A stretch of 64,000 nucleotides of DNA from Strix aluco (lineage: Eukaryota > Chordata > Aves > Strigiformes > Strigidae): the NCBI RefSeq assembly GCF_031877795.1, contig NC_133932.1:78543937-78607936 (forward strand). The letters run 5' to 3'. This document shows, one piece after another, positions 1 through 12,608 of this stretch (position 1 is the stretch's first letter; each line of letters starts with the position of its first letter). The notes under the pieces are model-generated. The model was not told where the DNA came from. It did not search any database and saw nothing but the letters and a program-made list of their open reading frames with translations. The position numbers and the translations under genes were made by a program.

Positions 1-3000
1 CTTGCCAGCCTTTAACTGGGCTTTGAAACCCAAGGGGGAAATCCCAGATGGCCTGAAGCCAAGGGGAATTTTGCATTGCCTTCAGCGAGCCTGCGATTTC
101 ATTTCCCTCGGAGGCTTTTTACTTCAGACTACATAGCTTTTAGCAGCACCAGACACTGTTCACAACCACCAGACCGCCACAAAAGACAATACAGCAAAAA
201 TGATGTTAAAGATTTGTTTGACCGGGCTGCAGTCTTAACCAGTGTGACGGTCCGGCTTTTATCTGTCCTTGCACTGGTTTGTAAGGTCAGCTCGACGCTT
301 TGTAAGCTGCACCTGGAAACGTTTGCCATCGGCAGGAGAGACTGCTAAGTCTGTCACAGCCACAGCCGCTTCCAGCACACACCATTGTCTTGGGGTGGTG
401 GTAAACTGGCAGCAGTGGCAAATAAATGCTGTTAACACTACAGCACGCAAGGAGAAAACTTGACTTGCGTCGCATTAAAACGTGCACACGCAGCCTGCTC
501 GGCGCTCAGAAAATGGACAGACTGAGTAGCATCTGTGCTGGGGGGGGATATGGAACAAATAAGTAATTGCTGTTTTTACTAAGTAAAGCAGAAAATTACA
601 GCATATCAACAGCCAAGCATGTTTGTTGCCCGGGAAGAACCATTTGCGTTCCAGTTTGGGCTTTTTTACTCATTTGAACTCTGTGCCTCAAAGCACATTA
701 AAAGCATTTTAATTCTTATTATGAGTTTATGTCCTTGTATAGATTTGAAGTCTAAAAATAATATGTGTGTGGGGGGGGAGACAGCAAAATAAATAAATCC
801 AAGCTAAATTCCTACATTTTTAACAGCGAAATCTAGAGGAAGATGCAGCTCTAAATTAACACCTTAGAAAAACACATAATTCTTTTCAGAGACCACATAT
901 TGTATTAAAAATCTGTCTTGGTTTATCACAAAAGCGTGTGGCTGTATGTATGTTTTCTTAGCTACATTCAACTCTCTTCAAAAAGACATCCTCCAGAATA
1001 GCACTCTTTAGGGACAGTGTTTCAGGGTTGACAAGAACATTAAACCATATTATAATTATCTCTTCAATGAAAACACGGCTTTGTAGTGAAGGCAATGCAT
1101 GGTTCTCAAGGCGAGTGTTATTAGGCTGTATGTGTTTTCTTGGAAGGAGATTCATGGAAAGAAAAAAGCTTTATCATTTACTGCAAGGAAAAAAATACAG
1201 AGTACATGTCATGCATAGCAAAAGGGATTTTACAAAGAAGGCACTAAGTTGAGTGCCTCACTTATCTTCAAGAATGCTTCTACATAATAAGTGCGGGGAT
1301 CAGTTTAACACAAGCTACAATATAGATATAACACATGCATACAATTCTCTGTGACCATTCATATAGATAACTGCAAAAAAATTGTCTGTAAAGTAAGGTA
1401 GATATAAAGCAATTGCCTCCTATGCCAGAAATGGGTTCTGCCTCATTCTTTGAGAGGTCACCACTGAAGAGTACACATTCTTATTGCAGTTCAGATAATA
1501 AAATCTGTTATTCTTAACATGAATACAAACATTTTCTAACTCGTCTTCCGCATTCGAAATACTGTTTTCTCAAATTAATCTGGCAATTAGAAAGTATCAG
1601 CCCTGGAATGGTGAGCAAAGTTACAAACTGCACTAAGAAGATTCTAACGCATTCTTAAATGACTGTATTTAATATGCATATGTGTACATGTACTATCCAC
1701 ACATGCACTTTTGGATTTATTTACTTAGATTTAAAAAAAATATTGCTACAAATTTTAAATACTTTTGCAAATCCCTGAATTATTTTAAAACAGGAATTTT
1801 CTTGTTTGCAAAAATAAGGTTGCAACTTTGTTTTCTTTACTATGTTGGCAAATTGATAGATTTAAATTCCTTAAAACGGAATGAACTAGAGGAAAGAAAC
1901 AAATTATGTTAACCAACAGTTTACGTACACCCTGAAGAGGGCAAATGCTGACAATATGAAAATCATGTGTACAACACGCTAATGGAGAATTGTAAAGCTC
2001 TGGCATTTCAGTTGTGTGCCTGCAAGTCCAGGCACACACAGGCGTAAGCACAAAAGATAACAGCCCCACTAAACAGCTACCAAAAATATACCCAATTGGC
2101 CTAATACTAGACACAACAGCTTGATCATTCTTAGGAAAAAAAAAAGTCAGAAACTCACCAAATCTTGGTTTTAAAAGCATGCTAGGTATCCAGAGAGAGA
2201 GCATTCTGAACAGTCAATTACTTTCACATTTTGTCCCAGGACTTTAAAAGTTAAAGGCATAGTTCTGCCAATTGTGAGATGCCCCATCCAGCACAGACCA
2301 CCCACAACTACTGATTTTCCATCTGGTGAACAAAACAGACATCTCCCTAATTATTTTTAAAAAGGTTTTTTTTCCTAACATACTTCCTTTATTTGTCTGT
2401 GACCTGGAACTTAATGGAAAACCTGGTAGATGCCAACCTCATTTCTTGTAATGAAGCATCTTATTTTCCCTACTTTAAGCATGCTTATTTAAAGGCTGTT
2501 TAATAGAAAGTTATTACCTAAGCTGATCTTTGATAGGACCTAAATTACTAAATAGTTTGAAATTAGAACCACTTTATATCAAACCCTAAACATTCTAGTT
2601 AAATATTAACTGTTAAAAGTTCTTCCCTTAAACTAGTATATTAAAACAGAAAGCAATGAGGTTTACAGTCTCGTATGCTGGGTTCCCATATTGCCAGTGT
2701 CAAAATTTATGCCTTTTTTCAGCAATATGGTTGCCATTGCCAGCACCACGCTTATAAATGCCAACTGTAATTAAAATCTGGCACCTTATGCAAGCATTAA
2801 ACATGCTTAAAGATTAAAAAAAAAACCCTCTTTATTTTAAAATACTCCTTGCAGCGTATGCAGGCTTAAAAAAAAGTTCTTCTTCTGCCAGTTTTAGAAA
2901 CATCACAGAAATAAAAGGTCCAAGTTGTCCTGAAAATCAGTCTGGAAAAACCTAAATGCTGTACTAATCTTTCGTGGTGGATGCATGTGAGGGAGAGATG

Positions 3001-6000
3001 GCAAAACCTGGAATTTTACTGGAAAAGGACTACCAAGAAATAGCATATTTAAAAATCTGGACCCCAGGCAGATGCACAGGGCAGGTAACACACAGCCTTT
3101 ACCTCAGCATCCTTTACACTGGCTATTATAGGTCAGTAAACACATAAAGCCTCATCGTTCTCATGGTGAACACCCAAGCTGGGTCGCGGACCCCAGAGCC
3201 TGATGAGGGAGACAGCAGATCACATGGAGAGGAACGGAGGCTGGGGTACACCTGCAGCCTGTTCATGTTAATAGTTTTGGGAAGGCGAATGCCATCATCT
3301 AGTTTTTCATCCATTACACACCCCTCATTGCTACATCCCCATGCCTCAGCAGTGAGCAGCGGGCTGGGCGGCTGGTTAAGAAAATCCTCTTCTGGGCTCG
3401 TCAACAAGAGAAGTGATCAGCAGAAGGCTCCTGGAGGCTCAGGATGTGCAGACAAACATACAGGGCTAGCTTGGGGAATAACTGTGAGGAAAGGGGGGAG
3501 CTGGGGAAACAGGACATTATAGCCAGGAAAATTTCCGGCTATAAATTGCTTTTCTACTTACTAATAGGCTACTTCTAAGTTACACAGCTGGCTTATGGAC
3601 CAGATGAAGATGAGGAACCCATGTTCATGAGAGGTTAAAACCTAAAGAAGTTACCCAGCAAGGTCGAGCCAGGCACACAGCAGCAGGTACACAGACAGCA
3701 CAGCACTGGAGCACCCCGAGATTTGCTTCTTGGTCTGGCAGTGCTGCACCAAGCACTTGTCTCTTTTGCCCCAGTCATTCATCCCAGCTAGGAGGTGAGG
3801 AAGAGCCAGGCAGCCATGCTGTGAAGTAAGCTATTGGAGAAGGACCACCTCTCGGAAACTCAGCACTGTTCACGGACTCCGCTTGTGGGGAAACGGATAT
3901 AAAAACCAGGCAGCCTAACCATTGCCAAATTGATCTTTTAAATAGTCAGCAACAGAAAGTGGTGTTTTTTCAACGTGATTTGATGAAAGGTTATGTAATT
4001 CATTTACAGAAACAGCTTCAATGTGACCAGCAGATGGACAGGAACCATGGCGGTGTCTGTCTCTAAGTCTGAGACATGAAGGACCAACAGCAGCAGGACT
4101 CGGCACCTTTTTAGCAAAGGCGCGATGACCGAGACGCTCTCCATCCTGTCCTCTGTATCTCATTCCGCTGATGCCTGAAGCAACATTTTTCTTGTGATAC
4201 TATCAGCAGAAGAGGTAATTAAATTTCATTGTGGGGTGTCCCATATACCAAATGTTTATGGACAGGGCTGAAAATTCTATCCTCACGTTTTTTTGACACC
4301 ACATTCTTGGCTGAATTTCTGGATCCTTATGTCAGGTTTGCACTTAGGTTTATGCTCACTCATAGGTACCTCAGTTATCAATGACTTTCAGCAGGATTAA
4401 ATCTTTTAAGCCACTTACTTTAAAATAATGAGTTAAACAACCACGTGGGAAACCTTGAGTTAAATAATTTAATTTGAATCTTGTTTTCCCATTTAAACAT
4501 TTTAGTTATTTTCTTGGAGAAAGGTTAATTCTCAGTTTGTAACCACTAAAGTATGTTGCTTTGTAACTAAATATAGCTTTTACACTAAATTTGGCACTTC
4601 TTACTGCTAGCCAGAAGGAGAGAGTAGCTCCGCTGATATATATTTAAGCTTTTCTATACCTCATTATGCATTTTTTCAGATTAATTTTACTGTTTTTGTT
4701 AGAAAATCATGTATGGCACAATTCTTATTTACTAGCTGATCCCTTTGTGTTTACTTATGGTTTATGTTTCTTTGGATGGAAACTGGAATGCAACTTAAAA
4801 TACAGCGAGACGGTTTATCAGTTGCATAGCACTGTCTTAAAGAGGCTAGACTTCTAAAGAAAATTGTGATTTTATTTAAAAATTGATCTACTAAAATAAC
4901 TCAGTATTAGCTACAATTAGCACCAATCCAGTATTTGGTCATAATATCCTCCAATATTGTAGTATTAGCAAATCTAATCCTCTCATAATTAATTTTTATT
5001 CACAGATTGGTAAAGAAGAACAAGCTTTTCTGCTTCTTTCAACTCCCAGTTGGTCAAGCTTGAATAAATTAGTCATTTAACTCAACTAATTGAATATATT
5101 GAAGCAAATATTCTCTTGGTACTTGCAGAAGAGACTCAAAAGTCTCAAAAGTCAACTCAGTACTTCAAACACCTTGGGTTTCCAGAGTTTAGGCAGTGAC
5201 TTTCATCAGCTGAATGGTCTGACACACAACTTGGAAGCATTGTTTCTATTTTGTTTGTTATTTTTTATGATTTAAGCAGATTGCAGTAAGATTAGACCTT
5301 GGCATAATTTTAATAGATGTATTTTTAAGAAGAAATACACTCATCATAAATTCTGAAAACAGTTTTTGTTATTTATTTCTTGATCACTAAGTTTTTACCA
5401 TCTCATTGACTCAGGGTTCTTTGCTTGTCATTTAGTTCCAGAATTTTTTTTTTAATGGTGGAAGGTACCAGCATTACCATTACTAGTGGCAGAAAGCAGT
5501 AAGACCTACATCTCAAATATTTTATAGAAAAATGCCAGAAAATATATTTATTTTCTGAAAGTGGTCTGAAAAAGAAACTGGACATAACTAAAGTATTAAA
5601 AATCTTCAATGTCTTTCTCTTCTAAACTAACTCCCTCCATGGTTGTGGAGCAAAGACATCCTGCAGCCATCCCTCTTCACACAGCAGACCCTGTCATGCA
5701 TTACAACAGATGAATCAGGAAGGTGGTCAATATTTCAGTCTCTGAAGTCAAGGCATCCAAACATCTTTGAGGTCTACAGTACCAGAAAGACCCAAGCTGT
5801 TGCTGGTTTCCTCCAAAAAGTTTACATTTGGTTCAAAGCCATTTAATCTTGCCATTACCATTACATAATGAATATGTAATCTGTGACTGTATAAGATCAC
5901 AATAACAAACCTAAACCATCATGCTTTCATTTTTCTTTTTTAGATTCTGCCATTTGTTGGCTGTGTTTTAAGGTTAATACCTCATTTTCCAGGCAGAAGT

Positions 6001-9000
6001 GGTCAAAGAAGCTGATAAAAAAACCCCTCAGCTGCCCCCAAAAATGCAGCCCATTGATAGCATATTCATTTTCCAGTTTATCTTGTTCAGGAACATTGGT
6101 GCCGAGTTCCTACGGGACAACAACCTGCTAATAGCATGTGTCTTAGATGATGATACTGACCTTAAAGACAAAGTTGACTTAAGTGAACTCTGTATCATTT
6201 CAGATATACCCGAAAGAAATCTATCTTGACTGCATAAAGAAAACAGTTGACTTCAATTTTGGTTTAGTAATTAAAAACCTGGAAATGTCAAGTCAACTTT
6301 CTCACTCTGAACATGCCTTTGTGCAAGCACTGGGTTATTTCCTTTTTTTTTTTTTTTTCTAGTGTGTAAGACAGGTTTTCATTCATTCTAAATATTTCAA
6401 ATTACTGAATCTTGACAAGCTTTTCCATATTTTAAGATTCCATATCAGAATGAAAAAATTAGGAAATGCCACACTACTTTTTGTAAGTCATTTTCATTTC
6501 TTTCCAGCATTCCTCTGAGTACAGATGAACGTGAAGTTGAGCAGGAGCTCTGGGCTTGAGAACACTCACGTGAGGAGGAAGGAGCACTGCTTAGGCTTTG
6601 TCAGAAAAGGTAAAGTATGTGGGTGGAAAGAAGTCCCTTTGATTTTTAGCCCTAGAAAGCTCTATAGCATCAAAAGCTCCAACACTAGGGCTTTTTACCT
6701 TCAGACAGAAGTAATCCAATGCAACCAAACCTCTAGAGATCTGAAGAGTTTATGTGGACCCACCCCTGCTGGGAAGAAATAAACTTTTCCTCCTAAAATG
6801 AGACTGCTCCTCCTTATGTAGGGAAACAGGGAAAAGACCAATTCTACCTGTAACATCTCTGTACAGCGCCATAGCCTTCCCCCTAAGATGGTCACTGTTT
6901 AGCACCCTGTGCTTCATGTGCTGTGGAAGTACAGAATTAACTAGTACAAACCGGTGAGGAGAGAGCACACAAGTCAAATTTTCATCCATGCTGAAAGATG
7001 TGGATGTACTTAAGGCATGACAAAAGTAAAGAAACACATAGCAAGAGAGGGACTCCGAGACTGAAAGAGGACTATGGGTGAGAAAACACAGTTAACCAAC
7101 AGCAAAAACAAAAGGGGAGGGGAAAAAAACCCCACAAGAGCAGAGACCAACATCCTGCAGCAACTCACTGAAAAAGATGGAGATTTTTGGCATCAGTCTG
7201 CCTTTTGCAGCGCAGTGGCTCCATCAAAATTTGGCTGACTGGCTTCCATATGGCATGTGAAGTTGCACAACAGCCCTGCTGGGCTGACAGGTATACAAGC
7301 GAATGAAAGACGTTAAGAGAAGTCCAGAAAGAGATGATTATTCCCCTGAAAGATGAGATTTGCTGACCCAACACCATTAACTTTCAGAACCTCATTCAAA
7401 AAGTAGCTACAGAAGATTCCTGCAAAGACAAAACTGCAATCCAAAGAAAGGACCAATTTAAGAGGAAGCCCCAGAATTCTGCTTTCTGGTAGGTGTGACA
7501 CCTGAACAGGTCAGGCTAAAGTAGATACAACATTCTTACCTTATCTTGAGATAACCTCTCCTGCCACGACAGGAGGTTATCCTGTAGCACTAGAAACACC
7601 AGAATCATAATGTGTCAGAAAACAAAACCTCTCATTAAAAATATCATTGTATATTTTCATTATTTATAGCTTCTATGAGAGACCTATCTCAAGAAATAAG
7701 TCAAAGAACAGCACAAAAGGAACATGTGCTTTTGGAAAATCATGTACTACCTCTTCTGCACAGAACCTCCGGTGAAGCACTGGAAAAGCTCTGCCGCGTG
7801 GGTCTTAGGCACAGCTAGCATGTCAGATGGAGGAAGCACCATCCAATGCTGAATTGTCGCATTTCCTTTCCGGTGAATTAAGCTAGAATAAGATTTACTT
7901 CATGTTTTGAAATCGGGCTGGAGGAGAGAGGGACTCCAGAGTCAGAGCTCCCTGTTTCATTCGATTGTGTTAGGTAAGTAGCAACTGCAATTTTTTTATT
8001 ATTCAACGGATGTTTGCTGGTTACAGTGAAACCACCCGAAAGGTCAAAAACCTGAATGTACTTACAATTAAACTGCCATCTCATACTCATGATTATTATT
8101 CATCTGCTCTAGGTTGAGACAGGGCTATGTGGAAAAAATCTTGAATTTCCATTGTCACTGGAGCAGCTGCGTCACAAGCAGAAAACCTCAGGCTGCAGAG
8201 GGGCTGCCCATCTGCAACCTTTTACAAGCCCTAAAAACTCACGCTGTACATAAAGTGTTCAAAAACTGAAGATGAATTACATGTTTTGCTTTGCACAATG
8301 TCTGTTTGAATTATATATTCTACTTCTAATACCACTTTAAATCTCTTTTCATAAAGTTACTTACTAGTCATTATGTTACAACATAAAGTTGTTCTTACAA
8401 CACAGAACACCGAGAATGATTAAAATATGAATAAATCCTGTTTGTTATTTTCCATAATTTACCTATTTATCTGAACCCACGTGTTCCTTAGAAGAAATGG
8501 AAACATGTTAGTTCCCTCCTGCCCAAGCAAAATGGAAACACTATGTATTATATAACATTATATCATAAACTTTGGTAACCAGTATCTCCCTTCAGGAAAA
8601 AATGCTCATGTTGCCCTCCACCTTTAACAAGAACACATGGGTTCCAACTGGCTGCCATTAAATTTCAGGTTTTAAAACCTGCAAACAAACATACGGTAGA
8701 AATTAAATTATGCACTGCTGCTAAATTTGCTGTGTGTACTGCAGAAGGATGGTCTGAAACAGCAGTGTTAATGGTTCAACACTTAAACAAAAAAACAAAT
8801 TTTTAAAAAAACAACAAAAAGGGGGTATCTTTTTGAGATTATATTTTCTATCTGCTGCCTCTCATTTCTCCTTGTTTAACTATCTGTCCATAGTAAGAAC
8901 ATTGCAACCAGCCAAGAATTTAAGTGAATCGTATCAGTGAGATAAATTTTGGGGCACAAACCAACGGGAGCTCTTTCTTTATGTTCCAAGCAGTAAACCT

Positions 9001-12000
9001 ACTGTGGGGAGAGGTGGGAGCAGGCAGCAAAGTGAGGGGGTGCGAAGGGAACTGGCCATTAACTTATCAGTTCCAGGCCTTGGCTTTCTAATTGACAACC
9101 TCAGGGCTACTTTCATCACTTGTCGACTTCAAACCCACACTCAATTTTTCCTTTAGATAATGATAATATAACATAACGGTGTTTCTGACATATTGCAGTG
9201 TGTAGCAGTAGGAAGATTTCCTCAGTACCTTAGTTTAACAGGAAAGGAAAAAAAACTAACTCTTAAGTGGTTTTCACATTTATCAACTTCTCAGAAAAAC
9301 AGTCAGCAAGGAAACAGATTTTATACTTCCAGTATGCTGAAGTCACTATTTGGTACTGACCAATCCAAAGCACCTTCAGTGCTTCAGTATTGCTACAGAT
9401 TTAACAAAAAATAAGCAAATGTTTAATGTAATAAGCCCGCAAAGCATGCATTCATATATAAAGCCTAAATAAATGAACCCACAAAAACTAGAAATGCTCT
9501 ACAAATTAGACAATTAAATGAAAAATACCACAAAAAACGTCATTAAAAATATATTGACAACATGCCATCTAGAAATTGTAGGTCCTTCACAAAGAAAATA
9601 CAGGAGTAACAGGAATGCTGCCATGGACAAATCCCTACAGAGAGCTGGAAAACCCTGACTCCCATCCTTCTGCAGAAATCTGAGTGGTTGCTGAAGGCAG
9701 ACAGACTATTTGCAAAGAGTAAGGTGCTCAGGTAAGTATGTTTATCACATTTTGACCATAAAGAAAAAAGATAATTTTGGTAAGTAACAGCATGTCCACA
9801 GGCAACAAAGCACCTGGCTCTAACATAAACAGTCACATAACTGCCTTTTAATAGTGGATATAAAGGTCTGAGTCCTGCAGTCGACTCTCAAAGGCCCTGG
9901 GGCCATACTAAACTCAGTGCAGTGTTTGGGGCCCTGAGCACATCAAGCTAGGCAACAAAAGCAGCATCAGAAAATGGAATAATACCAATACACTTCTGAA
10001 GCACAGACACTTCTCTGGCTCCTATGTGATCAACGTACGGAGGGACAACAGTTCGGACACCACGCCATATAGCCAGTTGCTGCTGAAATCAGTGTGCATA
10101 AACATGCAGGTATTGAATTAATACAGATTAATAAAGCAAAGACGCTGCAGGCAGACTCGACATGCAGTCAGCTCTTGTCTTCACTGGAATTTAGGCTCTG
10201 ATGGTGCAAATTGGCACCCAAGTAACTTCAGTCATGGGACGTTAATGAGGCCATGAATAGTTGGCTTATGTTGGCTGGACTAGAAGCATTCAGCCCCAGC
10301 CATTTAAGATTACAGATACGGATGCCTCATTTCAGGTAGCAATTGCTACATTTTGGTCATAGTCTTAAAAATGATTGCTCCAACTCTCATTTGAGGGGTA
10401 ACAGGGGAGCATGTAAAGAAAGCAGTATCTGCTCTGAGAATGAACACTGGACTCAACATTTCCTTGGGCTGCCACTCTAGTACTTTTCAGGCTTTCTAGG
10501 TCCGTAAAGCTGAAGCATATTGTGAATTTAGCAGATTACATTGCCTGTTTAGAGCCATAACGATCAGTTTTATGAAGACTAGGCATGCTGGCATAACACC
10601 CACCCTGTTGAAGATCTCTCTTCATTTCAAGTGCTGTACATGCTGCTACTCCTTCTCAAGCAATAAGGAGGTGAGAGCTCTCCCTACAAAATGCCTGGCC
10701 CACATAATAGGCAAAGGTCCTGGTTGCAAAATATTATTAAAAAGTCAGAAGAAACTTATTTTATAGCCAAATTAACAACGCAGCAAAACAGTGGGCTCTA
10801 GTAGGAAAGACAATAAGCCCAACAGTTGGGCAGTACAACTGATAAGGTTTTTACTGGGATCATTGCCTGGGATGTTTTGGAGGTTTTTTGGACAAAAGAG
10901 ATAGGAACACAATTAAGTGTGAAAACCCAGACTATTACATTAACTATTAGAGGCAGGTGTTTTCCATTTTTTTAAACCCAATCCCCACCACCTTTGCAAT
11001 TTTGCCACTCCAAGGCTACAACCAGCAGTACAAACCGGTTCCCTTTCAGGGTTTGGAGTGCGGGTTTTACAAGCCTGTTTTGCCTTCCTGCAGGCACTTT
11101 GAGCTTATAAATGGCACCTTTCAGTGTCCTGAATTATGAAGGGCAGCTAGTCCTGAATTCTCCTGTCGCTTAATGATCTCACATAAAATGAGGTCCACAA
11201 AACTTTTATTACCGCTGCAGTTCAAATTCGCAGGTGAAGAACCACCAGGGAAAGGATGCGGACATGTCTCTTGCTTTTGCTCTCCTAATTTTCCAGGTGC
11301 AAAAACGTTTCCCACTTGGGCTGGAACAATTACTTAACTCTGAAAGCGACGCCTGATCTAAATAAAAAGACTGCAGTATGTTATCCCAATAAGTACTGGG
11401 AAAATCCAAGGGGAAGCCATTTGAGAGCAACACACACTAACATCAAATTCAGGTTAAAAAAAATTTAGGTTAAAAAACCCTATCTAAGCATTTATTTATT
11501 GTCTTTTGTCTTCCACCTGATTCTATTCACTTATCACCACTAAGTATATCTGACACTCAGAAATTATACATAATATTTAATTAAAATACGAATTGGTTCC
11601 TCCCCTATTCTGGTAATAACTTCCGATGTTTGGAAAACATACTGTATCTCAGCAGTCTGAACAAAAATTCAAAAGAAAGTCTTTCCAAACAAATAAAGGG
11701 TTTTGTTTGTTACAAATTACTTCTGCATTTATATAAAGATTTAACGATTCATGGCATGCCAAATACAGTGCTAATGAGCTTTGGGTTGTGTTTTTCATTT
11801 TTGTTTGAATTTTTTTTTTTGCTAAAAACAATTACTAGAGACCATTCAAATGCCACTGCATAAACCAGGAAACCTAGTAAAACTGTAGGTAAAATTGCCA
11901 TTTTGTTTCAAGCATGGCTCAGGAGTCCAATTTGCTTGTTGGCGAGCTGCATATTTCAAATAGCACTTGCATCTCCTCCAAAAAGAAAGCTGGGTAAGAT

Positions 12001-12459
12001 GTTTTCAAAAAAACATTTACAACATTCATTAATGAAAAACAAAAATTAAAGAGCATAACCTCACTGTTTAATTCCCGCCTTCCAAGGATGAAGGATCTTA
12101 GCCTTTCTGCTTTCTTCTCCACTTTCTAGTGAAAGGTAGATAAATTAGCAGAAATATATACTCTTCATTCTCAGTATCTCTTTAGAGGATACACATGCCC
12201 ATAGGATCTTAAAAACCTTCCTGGGGAGCATTATTAATCTTGCTCCTAACAGCACAGAATTTTTAAAGCCTACTAAACCACTGTCTAGTCATAGCTGCGC
12301 AAGTCTTGCTTTTTCATCACCTGGATTCAAGAAACAAACAAAACATCAGTGGACATTATGTCCAATTTCATCGCTCAGTTATGCAGATGACCATTCACCT
12401 CAACTACTAACTAGATACCAAACATCATCCTTCTACAACAAACCTTGCCATCTACCACA
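1..12459. other. Presumed CLYBL intron 1, left part; no gene recognised
   Basis: This is moderately AT-rich non-coding sequence. Minus-strand frames were read for the conserved CLYBL core (RRAVLYVPGND-like and DCEDGVA-like motifs) and none was found. Apart from the broken stretch near 6 kb, only short chance-like open frames, homopolymer runs and scattered simple sequence were seen. Confidence 0.6.
5978..6342 (+). pseudogene. Frame-broken protein-like stretch, unrecognised
   Basis: An open frame from 5,978 to 6,226 reads AEVVKEADKKTPQLPPKMQP, then IDSIFIFQFILFRNIGAEFL, then RDNNLLIACVLDDDTDLKDK and ends near ISDIPERNLS. From about 6,213 the next frame stays open as KEIYLDCIKKTVDFNFGLVI, then KNLEMSSQLSHSEHAFVQAL, up to a T16 run. 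Both halves have balanced, protein-like composition, which suggests one ancestral frame broken by a single-base change. A CATTTTCCAG acceptor-like sequence precedes the AEVV segment, so a decayed or real exon is possible. I do not recognise the family. It is antisense to the presumed CLYBL intron 1. Confidence 0.3.
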
Positions 12460-12608
12460 CAGAATCACAGAATGGTTTGGGCTGGAAGGCACTTTTAAAG
12501 GTCATCTACTCCAAGCCCCCTGCAGTAAGCAGGGACATCTTCAACTAGATCAACTACATCACATGTTGATGCTTCAGTCTAATGGAAGTCCCACCTTGAC
12601 CCTGCTTT
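12460..12608 (-). mobile_element. Truncated CR1 LINE, 3' end
   Basis: The plus strand reads AGAATCACAGAATGGTTTGG, then GCTGGAAGGCACTTTTAAAG, GTCATCTACTCCAAGCCCCC and TGCAGTAAGCAGGGACATCT. This is the antisense of the conserved 3' end of CR1, the dominant avian/sauropsid LINE. The similarity fades after about 12,600. It is 5'-truncated, as most CR1 copies are, and has no coding capacity. It lies in the presumed CLYBL intron 1. Confidence 0.9.

Noticed and set aside
3915-4163. 82-codon minus-strand frame with a protein-like C-terminal half (NELHNLSSNHVEK)
   Set aside because: I cannot match it to CLYBL or any family, and no splice sites frame it convincingly.
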